Shown here: positions 51,205 to 63,389 of the stretch, one piece after another
Layout: each line of letters opens with the position of its first letter
Numbering within the stretch: position 1 is the stretch's first letter
NCBI GenBank assembly: GCA_024305405.1
Contig: JAKNDB010000105.1
Coordinates: 1,550,001-1,614,000 of the forward strand
DNA length: 64,000 bases
Origin: Dirofilaria immitis
Lineage: Eukaryota > Nematoda > Chromadorea > Rhabditida > Onchocercidae
Direction: 5' to 3'
Notes under the pieces: generated by a model
What the model saw: the letters and a program-made list of their open reading frames with translations, nothing else
What the model was told of the DNA's origin: nothing
Database searches by the model: none
Translations under genes and position numbers: made by a program

Positions 51205-54200
51205 ATGCCTTTCAAGTCCGAGCTCACTGATATCAATGTTCCTGTATACCTTTTCATGAAATGATTTTTTCCGAAATGCAACGATATGGCAGCGAAGTAG
51301 CATTGGTTAGCAGATTTCCTTATCATAGCTTTTTGAAATTATTTCAGAAAAAGCAGCCTGATAATTATATTTTAGATAAACAATGATACTGATGAAATGT
51401 TTACGTTTGAGGATATTCTACAGAAAACGAAATACATAGCAAATTCATTAGTTGCAATGGGAATTGAAAAAGGCGAGGTAAGATCTTTCTTCAGCATCCA
51501 TCAATGCAGTCGATTGAATTTCGAGGAACGTATAAAAATCCGTCCTTTCTTAATTTAAAAAAAATATTTTTTTTCAAAAGAATAAATCAGAGAAAGAAAA
51601 TGAAGAAAATGCTTCGTATAAAAAAGCATCAAATTTTTTTAACTTGATTTATATAAAGGAAATCATTGTTAGAAATGCCGCGTGAATCTTTTTTTTTTTT
51701 GCTATTTTCGATTTTAAACTACGTTTTTAAAAATTTATCTATCCATCAATCATTATTTTGTTTAGACTGTTCGCTGAATCGATTCCTTCCGTAAACTTCT
51801 AAAACAAATTTATACGATATTATATACATAAATTGAATGTTTTTTTCATCTCCGCATAGCTCATTTCTTTTCATCTTCTTATAAAGTGATCTTTTAATAA
51901 AACGAGTTTGGAATCTTAATGTGTCATGAGAAATTTTAAAAATTTGTTTATCTTTAATAATCTAGCCGATAATTCTGTGCGTACCAAACTGTCCAGAATT
52001 CGTATGGCTGTTTCTGGGAATATCGCTTGCTGGTGGAATTGTTTGTCCATTACATCCAAGTTTTTCAAAAGGTTTATTTGGTTCTTCGCTTTTGAAATTT
52101 CATTTTATTTTTCAAAAATAGTTTACACTTACTAATGTATAATTCAAAGAATAGTAAAGAAATAATTATAGTTTTTGAATTTTCTATTTCGCATTGTAAT
52201 ATACTCTCAAATACATGATGCTATATCATATCATTTTATATTCATTTCTTCATGTTTCTTTACTATTAATTTTTATTTATTATGAGTAGATAATAAGAAA
52301 ATTGAAATTAAAAGAGATCATAAAACAGCGATGAAAACTCACAATATCAATAATGCGTTTGGTCCAGGAAAATATGAGAGCCTTGAAGATAAGGATCGTA
52401 GTGATCAGTTATTGGAAGTTAATAGTGATTGTTAAAAGTAATGACCGAAGTTGATACTTCATAATTTTACAAGAACTTCCCGATAACTGAAGCCACGGTA
52501 TGATCGTTCGGCATTTAAGTAAATTGGAAAGATGATAAAGCTTCGACAAATAGCTCCTCAAAAATTGATTACTAATCTTTAAAAAAATCGTTACTTTAGA
52601 GCAATTTTGATAGATTAGTGATTAATCAGTTTTCTCAATCCCCGCGAAATTATAATACCTGAGCGTGCGCTAAAGAAAATGATGATGTATTATATATCGA
52701 AAACTTCAACTTTCGCAGTCTATAGTTATTACAAAAAAGTCACAATTCTTTTTGCAGCAAAAACATCTAACCACTTTAAAAATTGTACCAAATGAATCAC
52801 AAAATTTTGCTTCGTCCTTGCTATTCACTCCACTTTTTGCCTACTGACTCTTACTTTTTCAATCATCTCTGTAACTTTTTTCCGGGAAAATGTTTTATAA
52901 TCAAAAATGCAGAAAATGCTTTCAACGAATTCGTCGAATGTCGAAGTGGAGGTTTCTAAAGTGCAGGATTAAAACTAATTTATTTTTCATTTATAAAAAT
53001 ATATTACTTGCTATATTCTAATAATTATTTTTAAGCTTGCTTACAATGATAAAAATTCATTGACTGAAATTTCAATTATTTTTTCCAAGAAGAAAGTTTT
53101 CATATTTAAATGATTTTTCAGTTTACAGATGAAATGCGCTGGCAAATAATGGATTCGACGTCGAGGTTCGCTTTCGTTGTGCCGCATGCATTGGACAATG
53201 TATCAGCGGTGTTTAACGAACTAAGAATTGATTACAGAGTATGAAAAAATTGTTTCAAAAAATTTATGTAAATTTGATAAAATCTCCATAGTTATTTTTA
53301 CAAACTTTAATACTATTTGAATATATCCTTTATAATGAATTCAATTAAGCATATGGAATAATAAAACTTTACTTCAGATAATTTCCATTGGTAATCGTCA
53401 GATATCGAAAGGATTCCCAATCCTGAATGATTTGGCTTTGACTGCAGCTCGTTGTTCTTCAACGTATCCAGAAATGACTCCCGAAGAGGACATTGTCTTC
53501 TTGCCTTATTCAACAGGAACAAGTGGACCACGAAAGGGAGTTGCCATATCGCATTTTGTTCTTAACGCTATGTTGAAAACATTCAACAAGTAAGATGTCT
53601 TTCATTATTATGGCAAGTTAATTTACATAAAAATGCCGTGTTAATCGATTGGTATTTTGAAGTTTAGAATTTGATAGTATTATTTTAACTAGTAGAAAAT
53701 CTATGTTCAATTATCAAAAGAAAAATGGAATTAGAATACAGATGATAAAAGTAGCAGATGAGATGAATCGAAACTACTCTGGGAAGAACCAAAAATATTT
53801 CTTAGCGTAATCTCAATCGAAGTATGACAATCAGTTCAAGAATGATACATCTCAGCTTCAGAAGTTTTTCCTTCATAATAGAATTACATTTATTTAAAAT
53901 TTCAAATATATTTTAATTGGATAATAATTTAATGGAGAACAGATGTCAAATTTTATTGTCTAAATATTCAGATCGTCATCATCATAGCTCATTTGTCACA
54001 ATTTGTCATAATTTTATTGACTTTTCATATATTTTGTTGTATCTCTTATATCTTCTTGAAAGTATCAAATATATTTGTATTTATCGAGATTGAAACACAT
54101 TCGATCATCATGAAAGATAATTAATAGTTGATAAATCATTATATTTCAGTAGGGACGTTTATGATTTACCAAATGGGGGTGATTTTATTCTCTCCAGTAC

Positions 54201-56686
54201 TCTATTTCATGATACTTTCGGACGTGATGTGCTTTTTTCGTCATTATCAAATGGTGCAACTGTGGTAACATTCACAGACAACTTGGAAACGTTAGCAAAA
54301 TGCATCCATGTATATAAGGTTTAATATTAATTTTATGCCTTTTTTTTTCTTGTTCACTCTTCGAAGATTGTCAAAGTTATGTAAAAATATTCCTTTTCCA
54401 CTATTTTAATTACTGATAACCAGATCTTATAATGATTTTTACTTCGTTCACTAATTGTTATCTTCACTTTTCCACCAAACTCATTTCTAGATTATATTCA
54501 GAACGGACTTTATTTTTATTGACTTGTCTATGCTTTGCTTTATTTAAGCTGGCATCATTTTACAGGTTAAGACATTATTTGTTAGCTCCACTACTCTGAG
54601 GCATCTTTGTAATACAGACATAATTAATCGCTATCCGTATTATCATCTTAAAAATATTGTAATTGGAACCGAAGCAATTGGTGAAGATACCATAAGGCTT
54701 GCATATAGGTGCCTGCCATCTATTAAGCATCTTAGTGCTGGTAAGATATTTTTTGTGTTTCAAATTAGTTTTCTTTAATTTTCATTTTCTCAGACATTAA
54801 CTATAAAGAGAGGAAATGTAAGTTCAATATGTGGCTCATTGTTTCCTATTATCAATTTCCAATGAATCACTTTCAAATCTTTTAATTTTTCAACATTTCA
54901 GTTTATGAAATGACTGAAGCAGGAATTATTTGTAGAACGACCAAATTTTCTCCTTTCAAATCTCGCTCATGTGGGAAATTATGTGCTGGCTTGAGTATGA
55001 TGGTAATTCCTTTCTTATTTTTCTGAAAAACTGCAATTCTTTTACAAAACTTTATATTTAATATAAAATTTTTGAAAATCGAATACTTTAATTACTAAAT
55101 GTTGAATGATAAAAAAAAAGACAGAATTCCATCTTTGAATCTTTTAAAAATGAACGAAACAAAATTCTTGTTTTGTTCTATAAAAACATTAAGAAAACTT
55201 CAAATCAAAAATGAACTTATTGAGGTGATAGATATGGTTAGTGGAGCTGAACTTGGCGTGAATGAGCAAGGTCTCATTTTGCTTCGAGGACAGACTGTAG
55301 TATCACCTTATTGGAAGAATGAAAAAGCTACGTTTGAGGATTTTAAACAAAACGGTTGGAGAAACACCGGTATATGTTTAAATCATTTAAATAAAAATGA
55401 TTAAATTTGATGGAAATTAAAAATTTATGTAAGAGAAAGTATATTTACAGGTCGCTAGCAGATTAATGCATCTTAAGAACAATATCAAATCAGAAGATGC
55501 TATATACCTATGATTGTGGCAAAATATTTGCCGAATAACATTAGACTAAATTTTCACGAAAAACTGCAAAAATCTTCTAATATGTAAAATTGAATAGCTG
55601 GGGAAAAAAAGAATTGGTGGATGAATGAAAGTTGTTAAGAGTATGCGATGATTCAATGAATTTGTAGGTGATATTGGATTTTATGATAAAGATGGTAATG
55701 TGTTTCTCGTTGATCGAGAAAAGCAAATGATTAAGGTTGATGGTTTTCAGGTATAATTTTTCAAACTTTGGTTCTTTGAATGTTTGAAAACTTTTGGATT
55801 CAGTTCTGTCTCCATTTCTTTGGCATTGATCCATCTGAATTACTTTTTTTCTATTAGCTAAAAGCAGGAGTAAATCAAAAACATAGTTGCATCTAAGCTT
55901 TCAATAATCTTTTTTTCCTAAAGCGAAGGTTGAAAATAAGACTGAGGTTAATTTTAGCTATGCTATTTATTCTCATAAACTATAAAAATAACAAAATTCT
56001 CTTAGACTTTAACGAAATTCTCAAAAATGGTATACCCATGCAATAAATTTCCCATTTAGGTAACACCGCAAGAGCTGGAATCAATCCTATTAACTCATCC
56101 ATCAATTGCTGAAGCAGCCATTGCACCAGCCACAAATATGAATCAACGAGAAATGCCAATAGCTTTCGTGGTGTTGAAACCGCGTATGCATGCCACTGCT
56201 GAGCAGATTAAGAAGTTTATTAATGGTATGTTGCTTAAAATCAACAAAATCGAGAGAGTATTGGATTTTATAAACTTTTTAAAAATTCAGAAGTAATTTG
56301 TGATATAAGAACTGACTTATTTTGATAGAAATTTAATATGGAAGCGATTGGTAATTCAATGCTAATCAATTGTTTTTGGAGACATCACAAGATCATAAAA
56401 ATAAGCCGAGTTACAAGAAAAATTTATGATTAATCAATGGAAAATAGCAAGAAAGCAATTCATATGACGATAATATTGAGAGCCTAATGGCGTATTTTGC
56501 ATGCTTGCAGGTAACAGTTCTTCCAAAAACAGCATATTTTTATGCAAGCTATTAAATTTAATTTCAGAACGTGTGATGCGTCACAAACAGGTGAATGTTG
56601 TTGTAATAGCGATGACACTGCCTCGATCGCCAGGTGGTAAAATACTTTGGCGATTGTTACGCGAGGCTGCTAATAGGTATACATAA
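51205..56686 (+). CDS. AMP-binding acyl-CoA synthetase / 4-coumarate-CoA-ligase-like enzyme
   Basis: Seen: twelve exons, 51205-51305, 51376-51477, 51966-52071, 53129-53238, 53378-53589, 54150-54318, 54566-54740, 54902-55002, 55225-55369, 55668-55750, 56060-56225 and 56568-56686, giving about 529 residues, normal for the family. ANL-superfamily motifs appear in order: phosphate-binding STGTSGPRKG (about 185), YEMTEAG (about 327), NTGDIGFYDKDG (about 408), FLVDREKQMIKVDGFQV (about 422) and PRSPGGKILWR with the catalytic Lys near 515. Known: these enzymes adenylate a carboxylic acid, then form its CoA thioester. The substrate cannot be read off. There is no signal peptide, and the C-terminus NRYT is not a peroxisomal SKL-type signal, so it is probably cytosolic or mitochondrial (inference). 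Exon 1 needs one base in the four-T run 51251-51254. Exon 9's acceptor TTATTGAG is atypical but gives the exact family spacing. Confidence 0.9.
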
Positions 56687-59600
56687 ATTGTATTCTCAAT
56701 CACAATTGCTGAATTTATTCGAATATCTCACATTATTTTTTTGCTGAGCAAATATGAACCTATGCTAAAATAATGAATAAATCTCCATTTCCTTTACTTG
56801 GAACAGAAATAACGCAGATATTACAGAAATTTCAATCGTCAAAGCGATAATTGTTGGGCAATATAAATAATTATACTCAAAATACTTTTGAAAGTAAAAA
56901 CAGAAAATACATCCAATTCATAACATAAATATCATGACTGCTAGATTTCATGCTTGTCTAAGTCACACAAAACAAAATAAAAATAATTTTTATACTTGGT
57001 TTTTTTATACTTACTATTTTGTAAAAGACTCTAAATATCAGTTTGAGCCGAAATGATGATATTTTATCATTGTCATAGTTTTTATACTCAACCGGTTTAC
57101 AAAATAATAAGTTGGTAAAAATTGCTCTTGCGAAGTTTTCAATGAATAAATTGTTTCGAACTTTTATGTATTAAATATTCTCGTGAAGTGATTACTTATA
57201 TCTATTATTTCAACTAATTTTGGGACGAATAATAAATTGTAACATAAGTATAAATAATTTCGTTTATAGTATTCAATTTCTATGAATTGCTTGATACTTT
57301 GATTTTGTTTTCATTTCCATTATCTGCGCATCATGCGGCATGATATAATCAGTTGTATCAATGTTTAATTGTAAAGTTGAATATGATTAATAACGAATGA
57401 TAAAAATAATCGCCGATACATTTTGCAGAATAATCCATATAGAAGAAAGATTAAGTGAATGAGCGAAGTGATAACATTGTGATAAGGCCTACGATGACTG
57501 CAAATGGGAAAAGTCCAGTTGTCCTCATTTCTGATTCTCTTGGAAAGTTTCGTGGTATTTGGAGATCAGTCAGTTTACTATTCGGGCGTTTATTATTTTT
57601 CTTTCTTCAATTTCATTCCATCACCATTCATCTCTTCGGCCTTTCTTCCTTGCTCTTTCAGCCATTAATATTGATAAATTCAAATATCATTTTCTTTGAT
57701 TAATTTTGAAAGTTTTAAGGATATATTTGTTGTCAAAATACTGTCCTTTTATTGAAAATGAATGATAAAATTATAAATTATTCATACTAACTAATTTATT
57801 TATTCATATACTGCTGCTCTTCTGAAATTCTTTACAGAATTTGTAATCTCTAGTACGTTTTATGGAAAAAATTTCCTGGACCATGTTGTATATTTTAATA
57901 ACATTTCCTTCAGAAATTCTACTACTTCGATTTACTCTATAAACTTAAAACAAAATCTTCGAGATTTTTCATTGGCCAAATCAATAGGATATATTATAAA
58001 GAGATTATTGTATTTAAAAATTTTTGGTAGCAGTGAAGAAACGATGGAGATGGAATATTGTTAAGTTATTTTCGATAAATGAAATTTTTGATATCCATTT
58101 ATCCAATAAGAGTAAAGAGCAAATACATTTTAATATTCGATGATAATATATCTAATTTTATTCATTGACACGTAAAATATTCCTTATTTTTTCAAACAAT
58201 CACTACGCTGAAATAATTTAGAGAGTAGTAAATTTCTTATCAAAAAAACTATAATATTTTCTTTTTATGCCTTAAATTTCTTGAATATATTTAGTAGAAA
58301 TTGATAAAATTAATTAAGCTTATAATTTTTAACTCATTAATTCCTTATTTTATTTCCTCTTCCGTCTTCAGCGATTTACTTTTATAATAATCTCATTACT
58401 ATTTCTCATCTTTCTCTAACAAAAGTTTAAACCTCGTCATTTCATAATTAACAAAAAGTTTCGTCAAATTTTGCAAATATTGGAAAGTGAACAATTAGCA
58501 AAATGAAGATATTTTAAATAGCTGTTGGCAAAAACCAGAAACCCGATGAAGCGGATGATAGCTGTTGTTACGATAATGAAGATAATTATGAAAAAACCTG
58601 CTTCTTCGGTTCCGTTTCTGTCTCTCCTCTCTATAAAAACTTCACAACTGGTTTGACATAATTTCAAGACTGATATATCGCATCTGTTTTCTCATTAACA
58701 AAAATATTTTATCAAATTGTTCCACTTGAAATAGCTTCTTTTGTGTTTAATTTACATTTCTCGACTATTATCACTCGAAAAAAATTGAATATGCAAATTA
58801 AAATTTTTTTAACCAACATTTTTGCAATGATTCAAAGTCTTCAAAAACTTTAATTACGTGGGTATATAAATTTTATATTTGCATGAAACTAAATTTTTAT
58901 TATCAACATTAGTTTACTGCTTATTTCATTCAGTTTTAACCACTAATGAAACTGAATTTCAGCACTGAAATCACATTTAAATAATTTAATAAAATTCAAT
59001 GAAGTACGGGTAATTATTTCTTTTAAAGGATTATATATTTTTTTCCTTGAAAAGAAAAAAGGTAGCAATTAAATTTGTTGTTGCGAACGATATAATTAAA
59101 TAAATTTCAGATATTTTTAAAAAAAAATATTTTTTTTTTGTTTATATAACAAATGTTAAGGAAAATATTAGAATGATAATTTTATACCAATGAAATGTTG
59201 CACAACTTCCACTAGTGCTAATGCATATATTATACAAATATCTTAAATTTTTCTAAAGTAATTTTTGACATTCTTGACGTTTAAGCACGTATTGATGATG
59301 GTTTAAAATAATGTATTGCATAAGAACTTTCTCAATAATAGAAATTTTCGACTAATTAAATTCCGCGCTTTAATTCCCGAATTTTTTTCTCTTTCAGATA
59401 TTTATTTTAGAATTAATATTGATTATGGTCAAAAACAAGATTTTTTATAGTTATTTCCCGGTTTTGAAATTAAAAATGTCGATAAAACTGTAATGTTTTT
59501 AGACTTCTAAAAAAATTTAATAAGTGATCTTTTTAAGAAAATTTTATCAGCCTTTTAAATCAGGAAAAGCAACCTAGCATGAATATGGTCTGAAGCTACT

Positions 59601-60323
59601 TTAAGCCATAGAACAAAAATCCCAAAAAGAATTATTTTTGCTCATAAACAAAGTGATGTATAATTCTTCTTAGTTGCGCATGAAATTGATTTAGTATAAT
59701 TTCAATATTTGAAAAATACAAACTATTGCAATATTCCATATAAGAATATCATAGTAATGAGATTATTTAGAGGCAAAAATGTTCCTTATAATTTTTAGTT
59801 AGTTTGTTATTATTATTTTCAATTTCATTTTATTATTTGTTAGCATTTTTCGTAATTATTAGTGATTTATGTATAGTCCATTTCTTCAAGCAATATTGGA
59901 TTGCGAATTCCAACTAATTAATCATCATTTAATTTCAAAAATCGCATGTTAAAATAAGAAAAATAGGATTTTACAAAGAAAAAATTTTTAATGGATAAAG
60001 AATTGTATCAAGAATCGATTACAGAAATTCAATATCTCTCGTCATCATTTTTCACCATTCATTCTTTTAAATGGCATTATATACATATATACATATTATT
60101 TATTTTAAGCTCAATTTATTATCAAATTGTTCATTTTTTTTTAATTTCAAAATTAATAACTAAATATATGAAGTTATCTTCAACTAAAAATATATCATCA
60201 TTTTTGGTTATTTCTAGGAAAAATCGTTGTAATTTTTAAGTAAACCGACTCTCTAATGTTTTGATGTTAGATATTTTAGAAATGAACTTTAAAGCGATGT
60301 ATTCGATGATGTCAAATATTATC
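56687..60323. other. intergenic, 3.6 kb, weak candidates only
   Basis: An AATAAA near 56775 may end the synthetase transcript. An acceptor-like TTTTGCAG (57421-57428) precedes ATG 57494, which opens MTANGKSPVVLISDSLGKF up to a GTATTT donor after 57554; no next exon was found. An open frame at 58667-58464 (minus) encodes a short peptide with one membrane span. Long A/T runs fill the rest. Confidence 0.4.
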
Positions 60324-60332
60324 AACTTTCAG
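60324..60332 (+). promoter_or_regulatory. probable spliced-leader acceptor of the CC-rich membrane protein gene
   Basis: AACTTTCAG ends 3 nt before ATG 60336, and the open frame beginning there is a good signal peptide. Confidence 0.5.
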
Positions 60333-60335
60333 ATC

Positions 60336-62761
60336 ATGAATTCAGATTATGTATTTCTAACACTGTTGCTTTGCATGATTGAATTCGTCAGAGGACGAAT
60401 AAACCCAAATAAATTTTATTCTACTTTTGGGAATGGCACATATTATTATCAAACTGATTTTTCGAAGCATAGCAGTTTTTGTAAGTATAGAAGTACACAT
60501 AATTGAGATGATTCTGTATAACACTAGGTAACTTGAATATTGTTCCTCTACTCTGAAAACACATGCACCGTATAATTTTTGGCTCGTTTCAAACTTCTGA
60601 AACATACACCTGTGATTATGGCTTAGATATAGTTTTGTCAGAAAAAATCCAAGTTAAAAGAAATTATTTATGAATGTCATTGAATTTTAATTGGTAGTGC
60701 TGAAATTTCAAGGTGATTTTACTCTCAGATGAAGTCGATCTTATATATTTCACTTATTATACGTTTTGGAAGCATATTCTATTGTAGAAAATTACGTGAT
60801 TATCTGCAGTCAAACAGTGGTATAGGGAACGACTCACAGAAGGTTATCTTAAATATTGGTGATATATCAGTCAGTCATTACGATTACGATCTTAAATATC
60901 AATTATATGTTTATGAAAACGTCAATGAATCACCTAACACAGGAAAATTATGTCATTTAAAAGTTTTCGAAATTAAGGTAACTTTTTTTCTACCTGTTCT
61001 TGTCTAAAATTTATAATAAAAGTTGTATATCTCACAGTTAATGCCTTGTATATAATCGATTAATATTACAATGCATACAGTTGAGAAAGAAAAAATAAAA
61101 AAATTGCAAGGGATTGAATACAAAATTGTATGCAAGGAAAAAAGAAATTCGAAATGATTACTGAAGAAGAGCAATTGGTCTTGCCATTAGCAACATGAAG
61201 TATATGTTTACTCCTCTAAAGATGGCAATTAAAAATGCGTATTAATATCGGCTCAGAATCTAGGCAAAAGTGAGAGGAAAAGAAAATAGAATATCTTGAA
61301 AAAGTAAAAGAAATTTCTAGTAGATTAACAAATAAGCAATGTAACAACTAAGAATGAAGATCCGAATTTTCAATCCTTATCGCTGTTGTTGTAATTATTG
61401 GAAGTAACATAAGCAATCAAGAAGAGTTGAGATTTTTCGAATAAGTTAGCTCTTGCCATGAGACTGACTTTATATGCAATCATCAGATTAAATAATATTC
61501 TGCATGAAGAAATTGATTTATCAAAAAGATAAAAAATGTCGCATGATTTAAAAACAACTAACAAAAATATAGAAATGTTGTTGTCGTGTGTTACTAAACA
61601 GTCAAGGTACCATAGATTAGTTCTAACTAGTATTGAGTTGATATTCTTGAGAATGTATGTGTTATGCTAAATTAAAGGAATCGAAATTCGAAATTCGAAA
61701 GTTTGTTAAGTGCTTAAAGATAAAAAAGTAATTTATAGAGAAAAAATGAAATCAAAAAAATGGATACTTTTGGTATTGATTGCTGCAAGCTAAATTTCTG
61801 AAAATCAAATTTAAAAGTATATATTATGTAATTGCATCAGAAGATTTACTTTAAATTATGTATGATAACTTACGCGACTCCATTAAAGCATTAGAGAGAA
61901 AAAGGACTTAATCAGGATCAAGGAAGAGGTTTCAACAGTTCTTGAAATGACAGAAATTCACCGTAAAGTTTTATTGATTAAATCTAAAAACTTGAATTAA
62001 GAAATTAAATAAATGCTAAATAATTCAAAACAACAGTATAGTCAGAGAAAATTCTGATGATTATGTTATTATTACAGGAACTGAGCAATATTTATATTTT
62101 TATCGAAAATTCAGAAAAACCAGTGAATCATATTTATTGGGTTTGTCCATCATACGGTTGGTGCTGTGGTGCGGAATGCTGCCAATATTACTACAAGTAA
62201 AATTCCCACATTTTACTATAGGCTCTTTTCTTGATTTTTACCGAAATTTAGAAAAATAATCGCAACAGAATAATGGGCGATCTTGGAAAATTTAAGAATC
62301 TGAATCTTCTTCCGAATAAATTGATTATCGAAAAAGAGAGCTAATTTTCTATAGTATCTGTCTGCTATTGGAAGTACGGAGTTCTTATTGGTTAAACGAT
62401 CATGTGCTCGGTTTTCCATTTGCAACAAACTAGGATGAATTCCATATTTTAATTTCGATTTTAGGCTTCTGTTTTAAGATTTTAAATCCCAGTTTTTTCA
62501 GTTTCTATTTTATAAGTTTTGATTTCTGCGCCAAAATATGAAACAACTTATGCAATTTGCAGAGATCCATGGCCATTACTTGGACCAAACTTTTTCGAAT
62601 TGATTGGTGCAGCAGCAATTTTTATTAGTGCATTAATCATTCCTCAGATATATCGCCGGTGGCGACGATGGAAGAGGAACAGTGAATCAATGTCATCGGT
62701 TTCTATGAGATCATATGAACACATCGTGGAAAATGCAGGAAAGTCACACTTCCTCATATAG
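60336..62761 (+). CDS. type I membrane protein with Shisa/VOPP1/CX-like cysteine motif
   Basis: Seen: exon 60336-60480 encodes a signal peptide (MNSDYVFLTLLLCMIEFVRG) and ends at a GTAAGT donor. A second exon ends at 60975 (before GTAACT) and carries RDYLQSNSGIGNDSQK and YDLKYQLYVYENVN. Exon 62078-62196 holds YWVCPSYGWCCGAECCQYYY. Exon 62563-62761 holds one membrane span (ELIGAAAIFISALIIPQIY) and a basic, Ser-rich tail. Known: C..CCG..CC just outside a single span is typical of Shisa, VOPP1/WBP1 and nematode CX-type proteins, often adaptors of the endosomal/secretory route. Function here is inference. The start of exon 2 is unresolved: acceptors at 60727-60728 and 60789-60790 both exist. Exon 1 phase fits the second only with one extra base in a T run, so the middle of this protein is uncertain. 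Confidence 0.65.
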
Positions 62762-63389
62762 TATCATTTCCCAGATTTGATTGCAATGCGAGCTGCATTA
62801 TTTGATCATTAGAAGAATTGTTTAACATTGAACACTATTCTAATCAAAAGAGTTAAACTCTTCCATAGACCTTTATTATTGCTGAAAGCGACACCTAAAA
62901 ATCAGTCAGGAACTGAATAAATCAGAATTTATTTGATATTATTCAGAGCTAAAGAGAATTTCACTCATCTGAATTTGATTCCATCGATCCGTGGGAAACT
63001 CTATCTAGGTCCTCATTGGTTCAAGAAAGATGAATGACTACATCATGCGTGATAACCGACGATTCGGCAGACAAAAGATGGAAAAGAAACAATGTTGGAG
63101 CCTTAGGAAGAATTGAAACAATCTGCAAATGATGGAATATGCAGCCATCTAATGGCAATGACTGAATGCGAAAACAAGACTGAGGATGTTGCGCGGTCGG
63201 AGAGAGAGATTGATAAATTTACGGGTACTGGAAGGGATAGGATAGGTGAGGAAGAAATGTGATATTCTGTGCTAATTGGAGTTCATGCAAATGGCATAGT
63301 AATTGTAATTGATAGTGTAGTGAGAATGACACTCATTATGAATCAAACTTTAAGAATTAACTTATGGATGGTTGACACATAAAAGTAGT
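62762..63389. other. intergenic between convergent genes
   Basis: 3' flanks of the membrane protein gene (an AATAAA near 62914) and of the G-alpha gene. Slightly less AT-rich than the rest. No exon was recognised. Confidence 0.45.

Noticed and set aside
52021..52081. Additional frameshift at the four-A run in acyl-CoA synthetase exon 3
   Set aside because: Initially suspected, but using the second acceptor (TTTACAG, exon 4 from 53129) restores phase and the family motif without any correction.
55100..55224. Long open stretch upstream of acyl-CoA synthetase exon 9 as coding
   Set aside because: Phase with exon 8 fails; starting at 55225 gives exact family spacing between GKL and VID, so the upstream part is intron.
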